Of a stretch of 64,000 bases of DNA, positions 56,456 to 64,000 are shown one piece after another. Under the pieces are notes generated by a model. It was not told the DNA's origin and ran no database searches. It saw only the letters and a list, made by a program, of their open reading frames with translations. The DNA lies in the NCBI RefSeq assembly GCF_000372725.1, contig NW_005199601.1:551450-615449 (forward strand), given 5' to 3'. The position numbers and the translations under genes are program-made. Each line of letters opens with the position of its first letter. The stretch's first letter is position 1. The DNA comes from Emiliania huxleyi CCMP1516. Its lineage: Eukaryota; Haptophyta; Isochrysidales; Noelaerhabdaceae.

Positions 56456-58546
56456 TCACGACGATCCAAACATCGACGCGACAAACGCCGGGTGGTCGTG
56501 CATCCACAGCGCACCCTTGTACGCGCTGAGGGAGAGGAGCAGCAGCAGGAACCAGCCGTTCCACCGCGCCTCGAGGTGCAGCTCAGCGTACTTCTCGACC
56601 AGCCAGAGCACGGTGAAGGTGGTCGCCGTGTTGGCGAGGCCGGGCACGCCGCACACCCACCCGCCGGCCGCGCCGAGCAGCAGCGCCGCCATCGTGGCGA
56701 GGTTGAGCAGCGCGTAGCGCGTCCTCTTCTCGGCGCGGCGGCCGCGCTCGTAGTAGAGCGACGAGACGATGAGCAGCGCGAGGTAGAGCGTGAGCGCGCC
56801 CACCACGCTGAGCGGCGAGTCGAACGGGCCGAGGGCGGCACGGCCTCGCGCCTCGCGCACCGCCAGGTGCGAGGCGAGCAGCAGCGCCGAGGTGGCGCAC
56901 ACGCGCTCGACGGCGCGCTTCGAGTGGAAGCCGACGACCCAGCAGAGGCCGCGGCAGCCCACCGAGAAGCCGAGCGCGCTGTACGCGGCAAAGGTCGCGA
57001 GGTAGGCGAGCAGCGGCGAGGCGTGCGCGAGGGCGAGCGGCGTGAGCGTCGCGCACGCCCACGCGCTCACCAGCGAGCAGAGCGCCTCGCGGTCGCCGCC
57101 CTTGAGCTTGGCGGCCCACAGGGCGGAGGAGTAGCCGAAGCAGGGCCCAAGCGCGAGCGCGGCCGACGTGGCGGCCACGAACACCGCCGCTTCCGGGTGG
57201 AAGACGGCGAACGCGTCGAGAAGCAGCGCGGCCGTGAAGAGCCACGCCGCCGCCTCGAAGACGCCGTAGACGTGCAGCCGGACGCAGAGCGGCTCGATGA
57301 CGCGGCGGAAGAGCCAGCGCGCGAGGCGGAGCAGCTGCTCGCGCAGCGGCGTGAGCGCGTGCACGAGCGACGGGCCGACCGAGACGGCGATGCCCACAAT
57401 CGAGAGCAGCCAGACGAGGTTGATGAAGGTGAAGGCGCCGCCCACGCGCGCTATCACGCCGCGTTGGTGCTCCACCTCGTGCAGGCGCGCCTCGACGGCA
57501 CGCAGTTCATCAAGCGAGAGGGCGGCCCGGCCCACCAGCCCCGCGGCGCGCTTGAGCAGCGGCGGCACCGCCTCCGGCAGCGCTGGCACCGCCGCCGTCC
57601 CATTGTCAGAGGCAGCGGCGGCGGCCATGGCGGCCTCCACCCGTTGCGCAAGCCCGCCCAGGACGAAGGCGGCGTGCGGCGAGGCCGGCACGGGTGGAAG
57701 CACGCGCGCGAGAGGCGACAGCCCTCCCGGCGCCAGGTCCGCCTGTCCCTTCAGCAGCAGGCCGCCGGAGGCGCGCGCAGGCAGCCACGCTAGCGTCGGG
57801 GCGGGGGCGACGCACAGCGCCGAGCAGAGGGCCGTGTACGCGAGCGCCCAGACCCACCAGCGCAGCCAGATGTAGAGCGAGCGCAGCACCGAGCCACGGC
57901 GCTGCCGATCCGCCTGCCGGGCCAGCGACGCGGGCACGCCGCCCGGCGCGACGATGGAAGCATCGCCACCCGCGCTGAGCGACGCGCGAATGAGCGAAGC
58001 GCGCGTGGGGATCTGCGCGAGCGGCATCGTCCCCGTGCCGTCGCACTCGCACAGCAGCTCGATGAGAAAGACCGGGTCGCCCGCTTCGACGGCCGTGTCC
58101 ACCAGGCTGAAGAGGGCCGCGTGCGAGAGCTGCTTCGCGCCGAGCGTGAAATCGAGATCGGTCGTCGTTGAGGAGCGCGCGCTCAGCGTGTGCGCGCCGC
58201 GGACGTGCGTCAGCCGGAACGGAAGCAGCGTGGGCGCGAGCACTCGGATGGCCGCGCGCTGTCCGGCGAGCGCCGGGCCGACGAGCGTGATGCGGAGAGC
58301 GGAGAGCGGCGCGGCCTGTCGCCGGAGGTCGGTGCTGATCTGAACGTGCAGGCCGTGGCCTCTCCGGACGGTACCAGGCGTCGCGGATGCGGAGGTGACG
58401 CGCAGAACGGGCTCCATGTGCGTCGTGCCGAGGCGTTGGATGTGGTGCTCGCCTGTGGGACACGTCCACGACACGTCACGGACAGGCCCGGCAGAGTCAA
58501 CCCCGTGGGACACGGCCCGGCATTTGGGGCCTGGAGCCCTGTTCAC
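56456..58546 (-). CDS. multi-pass membrane protein, unrecognised
   Basis: 696-codon frame; the most likely start is the internal Met of THMEPVLRVTSASATPGT (about 58417). The first 200 residues are soluble (GLHVQISTDLRRQAAPLSAL and FLIELLCECDGTGTMPLAQI). One membrane segment follows (WWVWALAYTALCSALCVA), then a helical luminal or loop region (LDELRAVEARLHEVEHQRGV). About eight more segments follow, such as FTFINLVWLLSIVGIAVSVG, AAAWLFTAALLLDAFAVFHP, LSVVGALTLYLALLIVSSLY and ALLNLATMAALLLGAAGGWV. No introns needed. No family recognised; the layout (soluble head, one TM, loop, eight TM) could suit a transporter or receptor. Confidence 0.6.
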   Translation of the reverse strand: MNRAPGPKCRAVSHGVDSAGPVRDVSWTCPTGEHHIQRLGTTHMEPVLRVTSASATPGTVRRGHGLHVQISTDLRRQAAPLSALRITLVGPALAGQRAAIRVLAPTLLPFRLTHVRGAHTLSARSSTTTDLDFTLGAKQLSHAALFSLVDTAVEAGDPVFLIELLCECDGTGTMPLAQIPTRASLIRASLSAGGDASIVAPGGVPASLARQADRQRRGSVLRSLYIWLRWWVWALAYTALCSALCVAPAPTLAWLPARASGGLLLKGQADLAPGGLSPLARVLPPVPASPHAAFVLGGLAQRVEAAMAAAAASDNGTAAVPALPEAVPPLLKRAAGLVGRAALSLDELRAVEARLHEVEHQRGVIARVGGAFTFINLVWLLSIVGIAVSVGPSLVHALTPLREQLLRLARWLFRRVIEPLCVRLHVYGVFEAAAWLFTAALLLDAFAVFHPEAAVFVAATSAALALGPCFGYSSALWAAKLKGGDREALCSLVSAWACATLTPLALAHASPLLAYLATFAAYSALGFSVGCRGLCWVVGFHSKRAVERVCATSALLLASHLAVREARGRAALGPFDSPLSVVGALTLYLALLIVSSLYYERGRRAEKRTRYALLNLATMAALLLGAAGGWVCGVPGLANTATTFTVLWLVEKYAELHLEARWNGWFLLLLLSLSAYKGALWMHDHPAFVASMFGSS

Positions 58547-58599
58547 GCGCGCGCGAGACGTGCATCTCTCTCGTGAATCTTGTCGTAGCTGGAGGGGAT

Positions 58600-59023
58600 G
58601 TCGACCTTAAGCTAACTGGCGTCGCCCTCGGGTTATCCCTTCTCTTTTGATTCCCCATAGAGGGCAGCGCTGCCAGCGAGCGGAGGCGGCGACCTAGGCA
58701 TCTCTGTCAGCTCGCTCAGCCATGGGTCGCAAGCCCGGTCGAGGGCCAGGAGCCTCTCCTCCTCCTCCGTCAACGCGTCGTCGGAGGAGCTCTGCTGTGG
58801 TCCGAGCCCTCTGCTTCTTTGCGGACCGCCAGGCCGCGGGATGATGCGTGCGTGGTCATGTAGTGGGTCTCGGAAGCTCCCCTCTCGGGCTAGGAGCCAG
58901 CCCCTCTCCCTTGCCCTCGGAACACCGCGTCCGAGTCGAGGCGTTGTGTTCTAGAAAATTCTTTTCCTCCTTTTTGGTGCCCTCGGCGCGCGCGCTGCCT
59001 ATCTGAAAGCGCAGATCCGGTGT
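58600..59023 (+). promoter_or_regulatory. upstream region of the C2 gene with a variant leader motif
   Basis: Contains GAAAATTCTTTTCC at about 58957, some 65 bases before the start codon, a variant of the AAATTCTTTTTC motif found before ABCE1 and F-box/RCC1 gene 1. Function inferred from position only. Confidence 0.35.
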
Positions 59024-62000
59024 ATGTGCGACAGTGCCATCAGCTCTGTCAAGAGCCTCTTCGGCGCGAAGGATTCGCGGAAAAATGGCCGAGAGGCCTC
59101 GCAGAAAGAGGTGACGGCCGCCACGCCTGGCTCGCTCTGGTTCACTCCGGAGGCCGGCTGGCCAAAGGGAGCCAAGTGGCCCGGGAAGGCGCCGCGCTCG
59201 CTGCTGCCGACACGCGAGGAGAGCCCGGAGCTCTTCTTCCTGCCGCCGGCGCTCGGCGAGCTGCGCGTGGAGGTGCTCGAGGCGGAGGGCTTAAAGAAGT
59301 CCGACACCTTTTCGGAGAACGACGTCTTTGCGCTGGTCGTCTTCGAGGGCGCCGCGGCGGTCAGCTCGGTGCTCGACAACGCGGCGCACCCGAGGTGGAC
59401 TCCGCGCCACGCGCGCGCCTTCAAGTTCTCGCCGCGCCGGCCGCACTCGAGACTGTGCGTCGCGCTCTTCGACGAGGACATGGTGGGCGACGACGATCCG
59501 CTCGGGCGCGCCGAGATCCCGCTCGCTGCGCTGCACCCGTTGACCGAGTACGATGTCTGGATGCCGCTTCAGAAGGCGCCGCACACACTAGTTTATCTCC
59601 GGCTCGCACATCCCGAGTGAGCTAAACGGGTCCGTCGTAAACGGCGTCTCGTGCGTCCGCACTGCGAGCTTTGCGGCACCGGTTGCTGGACACCCCATGG
59701 GGCCTTGCCACTGAAGCACGCCCGCTTCTCACGCCCTCTCCACAGCCCTCCTCAGAGCCCTCTCGGTCCCTTCCGACAGGCGCCCTACACGCTGCACATG
59801 CGCAAGTACGGCCGCGTCCGACTCCGCTTCTCGATCCAGTGGTACTCCGAGACGGACCGGTTACTGCGCTACCCCGCGGCGCTCTCAGGCTCGGAGCCGC
59901 CGCACGTGCTTCCGTTCAAGCAGCGGCGCTGGAGCGAGGCGGCCTCATTCGCTGCGAACGGCCCGCCCCTCGACAAGAACTTCCTAGACACTTCCTAGAC
60001 ACTTCCAAGATGAACTGTCTAGGAAGTGTCTAGGCCCGCCCCTCGACAAGAACTTCAAGATGAGCGTCTGCGTCGCGCGCTTCAACGAGCTGTACGAGGT
60101 CGTCGGCGTGACGAGCCTCGCCACGCACGCGCTAAAGTCGCTCGTCTGCTACAGGTCCACCTCTCCCCAGATCTCCCCACATCTCCCCAGATCTCGCGCG
60201 CCCGCCTACCAGCAGGTCCATCTCTCCCCAGATCTCCCCACATCTCCCCAGATCTCGCGCACCCGCCTACCAGCAGGTCTATATCTCCCCAGATCTCCCC
60301 ACATCTCCCCACATCTCCCCACATCTCGCTCGCCCGCCTACCAGCAGGTCCATCTCTCCCCAGATCTCCCCATCTCCCCCAGGGACGGCAACGTGCTCTC
60401 GTCGGCGCTGGTGGGCCTACTATGGCAGCTCTGCTGCGTCAAACCGAACCTGCTCCCCTCGTGCGGCCCGCTCCTCCTCCTCGCCATCCTGTCGGTCAAG
60501 CACGCGCACTCGCGCGCGTACATGCCCGGTGTGATGCAGACGCCGTCGGCGTGGCGAATCATGCGCGGCATGCTGCCGCAGCTGCCGCCTGTGCTGCCGC
60601 CGCCGCGCGGCACGCGGCTGCCGCCGCGCCCTCTAGGAACCTTCTAGGAACCTTCTAGGAACCTTCTGGGAACCTTCTAGGCAAGCGGCTGCCGCCGCTC
60701 GCCCGGCCAGCCGACGACTCTGGCGACGAGCTGTCCGACGAGGGATCGCCTTCTACGAGCCTTCTGGGAGCCTTCTGGGACCCTTCTAGGTCTGCGGCTC
60801 AAGTCGGACGTGGACTCGCCTTCTACGAACCTTCTGGGAGCCTTCTGGGACCCTTCTAGGTCTGCGGCTCAAGTCGGACGTGGACTCGCCTTCTACGAAC
60901 CTTCTGGGAGCCTTCTGGGACCCTTCTAGGCGACGAGCTGTCCGACGAGGACTCGGACGACGAGCGGCCGCCAACCTACGAGGAGGAGCTGGTGCCGCCA
61001 ACCTACGAACCTTCTAGGAACCTTCTGGGAACCTTCTAGGCCGCCAACCTACGAGGAGGAGCTGGTGCCTTCTAGGAACCTTCTAGGAACCTTCTGGGAA
61101 CCTTCTAGGCCGCCAACCTACGAGGAGGAGCTGGTGCCTTCTAGGAACCTTCTAGGAACCATCTGGGAACCTTCTAGGCCGCCAACCTACGAGGAGGAGC
61201 TGGTGCCTTCTAGGAACCTTCTAGGAACCTTCTGGGAACCTTCTAGGCCGCCAACCTACGAGGAGGAGCTGGTGCCTTCTAGGAACCTTCTAGGAACCTT
61301 CTGGGAACCTTCTAGGCCGCCAACCTACGAGGAGGAGCTGGTGCCTTCTAGGAACCTTCTAGGAACCTTCTGGGAACCTTCTAGGCCGCCAACCTACGAG
61401 GAGGAGCTGGTGCTGATGCGCGACGCGCGGGCGGTCAAGCGGGAGAAGGCCAAGGAGGAGGAGCGCAAGAAGGCGGCGGCGCGCGAGGCCAGGGGCGAGA
61501 AGCTCGATGACGAGCTCGCGACGCAGGGCATCGCCGGCGCTCTCGCGCGGCAAAACAGCAGCCTCAGCAAGAGCAAGCTGCAAAAGGTGAGCGAGGCCGC
61601 CTCGGGTCATCTCGGGTCATCTCGGGTCATCTCGGGTCATCTCGGGTCACCTCGGGTCACCTCGGGTCATCTCGGGTCATCTCGGGTCATCTCGGGTCAT
61701 CTCGGGTCATCTCGGGTCATCTCGGGTCATCTCGGGTCATCTCGGGTAGTCTCGGGTAGTCTCGGGTCATCTCGGGTAGTCTCGGGTCATCTCGGGTCAT
61801 CTCGGGTCATCTCGGGTAGTCTCGGGTCATCTCGGGTAGTCTCGGGTCATCTCGGGTAGTCTCGGGTAGTCTCGGGTCATCTCGGGTAGGTGAGCGAGGT
61901 GGTCTCGCTCAACAACTTGGACCTCAAGCACCTGCATGCGAGAGCCAGCCGGGAGAGGAGATATAGCCGGGATTCGGCCGCTGTTTGAGGGGAAGCATCT

Positions 62001-63360
62001 CGCGTGGCTGTGGACAGATCTCCCCAGATCTCCCCAGATCTCGTGTGATCTCCCCAGAAGCATCTCGCGGGGCTGTGGACAGCGCCTCCCCGAGAACATC
62101 CGCGTGGCCTAGAGATGCGCGCCTGAGCCTCGCAGCGAGAGATCGGCATTGACTCGGGCGGCGAGTGCTGACTAGTGGCTCTCACGTCCTCGCTAGCCGT
62201 GAGGAGAAGGCCTCCCATCCCTAAGTGTTGACTAGTGGCTCTCACGTCCTCGCTAGCCGTGAGGAGAAGGCCTCCCATCCCTAAGTGTTGACTAGTGGCT
62301 CTCACGTCCTCGCTAGCCGTGAGGAGAAGGCCGACCATCCCTAAGTGTTGACTAGTGGCTCTCACGTCCTCGCTAGCCGTGAGGAGAAGGCCTCCCATCC
62401 CTAAGTGTAAGCCGGCGGGCGGAGACCTCACCTCTCGTGGCTGGAGCGCGCTCTCCGGGACGCTGCATGTTCACACCGCTCTCCCGCGAGCAGGACCTCA
62501 ACCCGATCCAGCGAATGCTCACCGCCTACCTCGCGCCAAAGCAGAAGCGGCTCGGAGAGACGCTGCAGTCCCTCCGCTCTCTCCGCGGCCTCTTCGAGTG
62601 GCGCGACCCGCTCGCGACATGGTGGCTCGCGCTGCTGCTCGCGGCCGCCGCCCTACTCCTCGCGCTGCCGCCGTGGCAGCGCATCATGCAGCTGCTCGGC
62701 GCCGCGCTCTTCGGGCCGCACATGTACTTTGTCGGGCGGATGCGTGCCGTGCAGCTCGCGATGGGCTTCGACGCAGAGACTTGCAGCGAGGCGCTCGGGA
62801 CTGTGGGGAGAGATGGCGAGATGTGGCGAGATGTGGCGAGGTCGGGTGCGCTGCTTCTCCCACAGAGATGGGGAGAGATGGCGAGATGTGGCGAGACATG
62901 GCGAGACATGGCGAGATATGGCGAGGTAGATGCGGCGCAGATCCTCGAGGGGCTGCACTCGCACGAGACCGTACCCCCACGCCCTCCGCTCCCTGTCCTC
63001 GAGGCGCTCGAGGCGCGCTTCCGGCACGCGGACTCTGCCGGGCAGAGGGCGATGCTCGAGGCCGCGCTCTCCAAGGAGGAGGCGGAGGAGGCGGCGGCCG
63101 AGGTGGCCGAGGAGAAGCGCAAAAAGGCGGCCTACCGGAAGCAGCTCGAGCGAGAGAAGCTCTCCGCCGAGCAGAAGCGGCTCCGCTTCGCCGCGCTCGC
63201 GCGCGCCGGCCACCCGCTGGTGGTGCCGTCGCACCCGCTCACCTTCAACAAGCACTTTTACGAGCTCGACCCGTACAATTCGCGCGCCTATCCCACCGAG
63301 GACGCCGACGCGGAGCGCAAGCGCAAGCTCGCCGCTGAGCAGGCCGAGAGGGAGAAGTGA
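59024..63360 (+). CDS. C2-domain protein with C-terminal membrane region (MCTP-like)
   Basis: Ten exons: 59024..59575, 59780..59960, 60034..60154, 60383..60609, 60681..60722, 60930..60966, 61385..61586, 61890..61919, 62494..62802 and 62926..63360. These give 711 residues with every phase matching. Residues about 65-185 are a C2 domain: GELRVEVLEAEGLKKSDTF, LCVALFDEDMVGDDDPLGRA (two Asp clusters that could bind calcium), EYDVWMPLQK. Exon 2 continues APYTLHMRKYGRVRLRFSIQ. Hydrophobic LPSCGPLLLLAILSV lies in exon 4. An acidic exon with PPTYEEELV is followed by a coiled coil (KREKAKEEERKKAAAREARG). The C-terminus has NPIQRMLTAYLAPKQKRLGE, LFEWRDPLATWWLALLLAAA and FGPHMYFVGR, resembling the C-terminal membrane hairpin of multiple-C2 TM proteins, then a Lys/Glu-rich tail. 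Probably ER-anchored, with membrane-contact or trafficking roles by family analogy. Donors: GC five times, GT three times, GA once. Confidence 0.82.
59961..60033 (+). other. C2-gene intron 2, GC-AG, 23-bp edge duplication and internal palindrome
   Basis: 59961..59983 equals 60034..60056 (starts GCCCGCCCCTCGACAAGAAC). Between them, CTAGACACTTCCTAGACA pairs with TGTCTAGGAAGTGTCTAG, so the intron body is a hairpin ending in TAG. Confidence 0.8.
60155..60382 (+). other. C2-gene intron 3 with a 62-bp tandem unit
   Basis: GT-AG. The body repeats CTACCAGCAGGTCCATCTCT plus CCCCAGATCT units about three times. The unit contains a near copy of the exon-3 donor context (CTACAGGTCCACCTC). Confidence 0.7.
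60967..61384 (+). repeat. 69-bp exon-intron tandem array, five to six units
   Basis: GGCCGCCAACC recurs at 61039, 61108, 61177, 61246, 61315 and 61384, a period of exactly 69. Each unit has a 28-base copy of exon sequence (PPTYEEELV) and a CTTCTAGGAACCTTCTGGGA block ending TTCTAG. 69 is divisible by three and has no stop in the exon frame. Confidence 0.9.
61597..61889 (+). repeat. decamer minisatellite (CTCGGGTCAT)n forming a C2-gene intron
   Basis: About 29 units with CAT or AGT endings. The intron 61587..61889 is GT-AG; its first bases GTGAGCGAGG equal the first bases of the next exon. Confidence 0.9.
62165..62407. repeat. 60-bp tandem repeat, four copies, in a C2-gene intron
   Basis: Unit includes TTGACTAGTGGCTCTCACGT and GTGAGGAGAAGGCC; exact 60-base period. 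Intron 61920..62493 is GA-AG with GACCTCAA at both edges. Confidence 0.92.
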
Positions 63361-63794
63361 CGCGGCCGCGGCGTATTCGCGAGCTGGGCGAGGGGGGGCC
63401 TGCCCCTGTGGGTGTGACTACAGCCGCCGCGGCCCTGTGGACCCCCCCCCCCCCGAACAAGAGGGATCCGGACGAGATAGGACACAGCTCTTGGCGTGGG
63501 CCAGGGAGGATTCAGGTATATCACTTATCAGGACACGCATGGCCACACACATCATATTCATACGGGCGCCCATCAAGCATCATGTGCATCGGAATCACAT
63601 TCTAGCCGCACTCTCCCAAAGAACTGATGCATTTACAGCTCGGTCATCGCCCTCAGCCTCACAAAGTTACAATCCAATACCTCAAAAATGAACAACGACG
63701 CGCGGGCTCCGCCCCGCGGCGGGAAATAGAGAGTAAAATACGTACGCAAGTGGAAACGCTGTAACAGAGCGCGCCGCCGTGGCTCCCGCAGCAC
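63361..63794. other. intergenic, no gene seen
   Basis: A poly-C run near 63440 and an AT-richer stretch; between convergent genes. Confidence 0.45.
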
Positions 63795-64000
63795 TCACGA
63801 GCAGCGATCGCTCTCCGCCTCACGCGCCACGTCGCGGCTCAGCGCGGCGTCCAGCGCGGCGAGCTGCGCCGCCGCCTCGCTCGGCCGCCAGCGCTCCTCG
63901 GGCGCGGTGGCGAGCATCCCAGTCAGCAGGGCGTGTAGTGCCTCCCGCGCCTTGCCCTCGCGGGTGCCCAGCGCGGCGCCGCCCCACCCCCGCGCCGCGT
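63795..64000 (-). CDS. protein kinase C-terminal fragment, partial at the window edge
   Basis: From the right edge the minus frame reads WGGAALGTREGKAREALHAL, LTGMLATAPEERWRPSEAAA, QLAALDAALSRDVAREAE and stops at 63795. The LLxxML...P..RW...EAL pattern with invariant Arg is helix H-I of a protein-kinase C-lobe. The rest of the domain lies outside the window. Confidence 0.6.
   Translation of the reverse strand, partial: AARGWGGAALGTREGKAREALHALLTGMLATAPEERWRPSEAAAQLAALDAALSRDVAREAESDRCS

Noticed and set aside
56492-57793. 433-codon plus ORF opposite the multi-pass membrane gene
   Set aside because: Highly charged Arg/Glu shadow frame; the minus strand has consistent membrane segments.
62165-62407. 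regular 60-bp repeats that could look like a CRISPR array
   Set aside because: The whole 60-bp unit is repeated with no unique spacers, and it lies inside an intron of a eukaryotic gene.

Overview
The window is nuclear DNA from a eukaryote. It is GC-rich, its genes are intron-bearing and lie on both strands with no operon structure, and its protein families are eukaryotic: EFL1, ABCE1, F-box/RCC1, Kelch, AP2, C2 and HET-like. The combination of ankyrin, RCC1 and AP2 families, high GC, GC-AG introns and degenerate retroelements suggests a unicellular marine alga, most likely haptophyte-like. That placement is inference; no rRNA, tRNA or organelle gene was found that could fix it.

Layout. 0-2.1 kb: a 2OG-Fe(II)-oxygenase-like domain joined to a MazG-like domain (+), open at the left edge. 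2.8-6.2 kb: a many-exon condensation-type acyltransferase (-). 6.8-8.5 kb: a degenerate retroelement ORF (-) abutting an ankyrin-repeat gene (+, 8.5-10.1 kb). 10.47-12.89 kb: a TIR transposon with an 8-bp target duplication. 14-17.4 kb: F-box/RCC1 (+) and Kelch (-) genes. 17.5-21.4 kb: alpha/beta-hydrolase, PLA2-like and an unrecognised secreted protein (-). 23.9-29.3 kb: a very large AP2/Tudor/SAP/PHD/homeodomain gene (-). 30.2-32.3 kb: a 5'-truncated reverse transcriptase (-). 32.5-37.0 kb: EFL1 (+). 37.1-45.2 kb: an unknown gene, a multi-TM protein with a HET-like tail, a kinase and an SGNH hydrolase, several of them carrying frameshifts. 45.5-50.8 kb: a small secreted Cys-rich protein, a second F-box/RCC1 gene, a secreted cupin/JmjC-like protein and nested TIR elements. 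51.1-51.7 kb: sequence that looks like poor base calling. 52.6-54.5 kb: an ABCE1 homologue lacking the Fe-S domain (+). 54.9-58.5 kb: cyclophilin and a multi-TM protein (-). 59.0-63.4 kb: a C2-domain membrane protein (+). The right edge holds the end of a kinase (-).

The strongest theme is intron structure. By joining frames I could build complete or near-complete models for EFL1 (9 exons), the C2 protein (10 exons), ABCE1 (4 exons), the HET-like gene (7 exons), cyclophilin (3 exons) and 2OG-MazG (3 exons), and the phases agree throughout. In most of these introns the first 6 to 35 nt of the intron repeat the first bases of the downstream exon. Donors are GT, GC or GA, and the intron body is often a short tandem repeat built on units such as CCCGAGAT, CTCCCCAGAT, CTCGGGTCAT or CTTCTAGGAAC. 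This is what introner-like insertion with target duplication, or intron birth by local duplication, would leave behind. One array (60.97-61.4 kb) repeats exon plus intron in 69-bp, frame-neutral units, each encoding a PPTY motif.

Functionally, EFL1 (60S maturation) and ABCE1 (ribosome recycling) are both translation GTPase/ATPase factors. The remaining genes look unrelated: signalling and scaffold proteins, lipid or ester hydrolases, a transcription factor and membrane proteins. Many single-base frame breaks between 37 and 45 kb mean that pseudogenes and sequence errors cannot be separated there.
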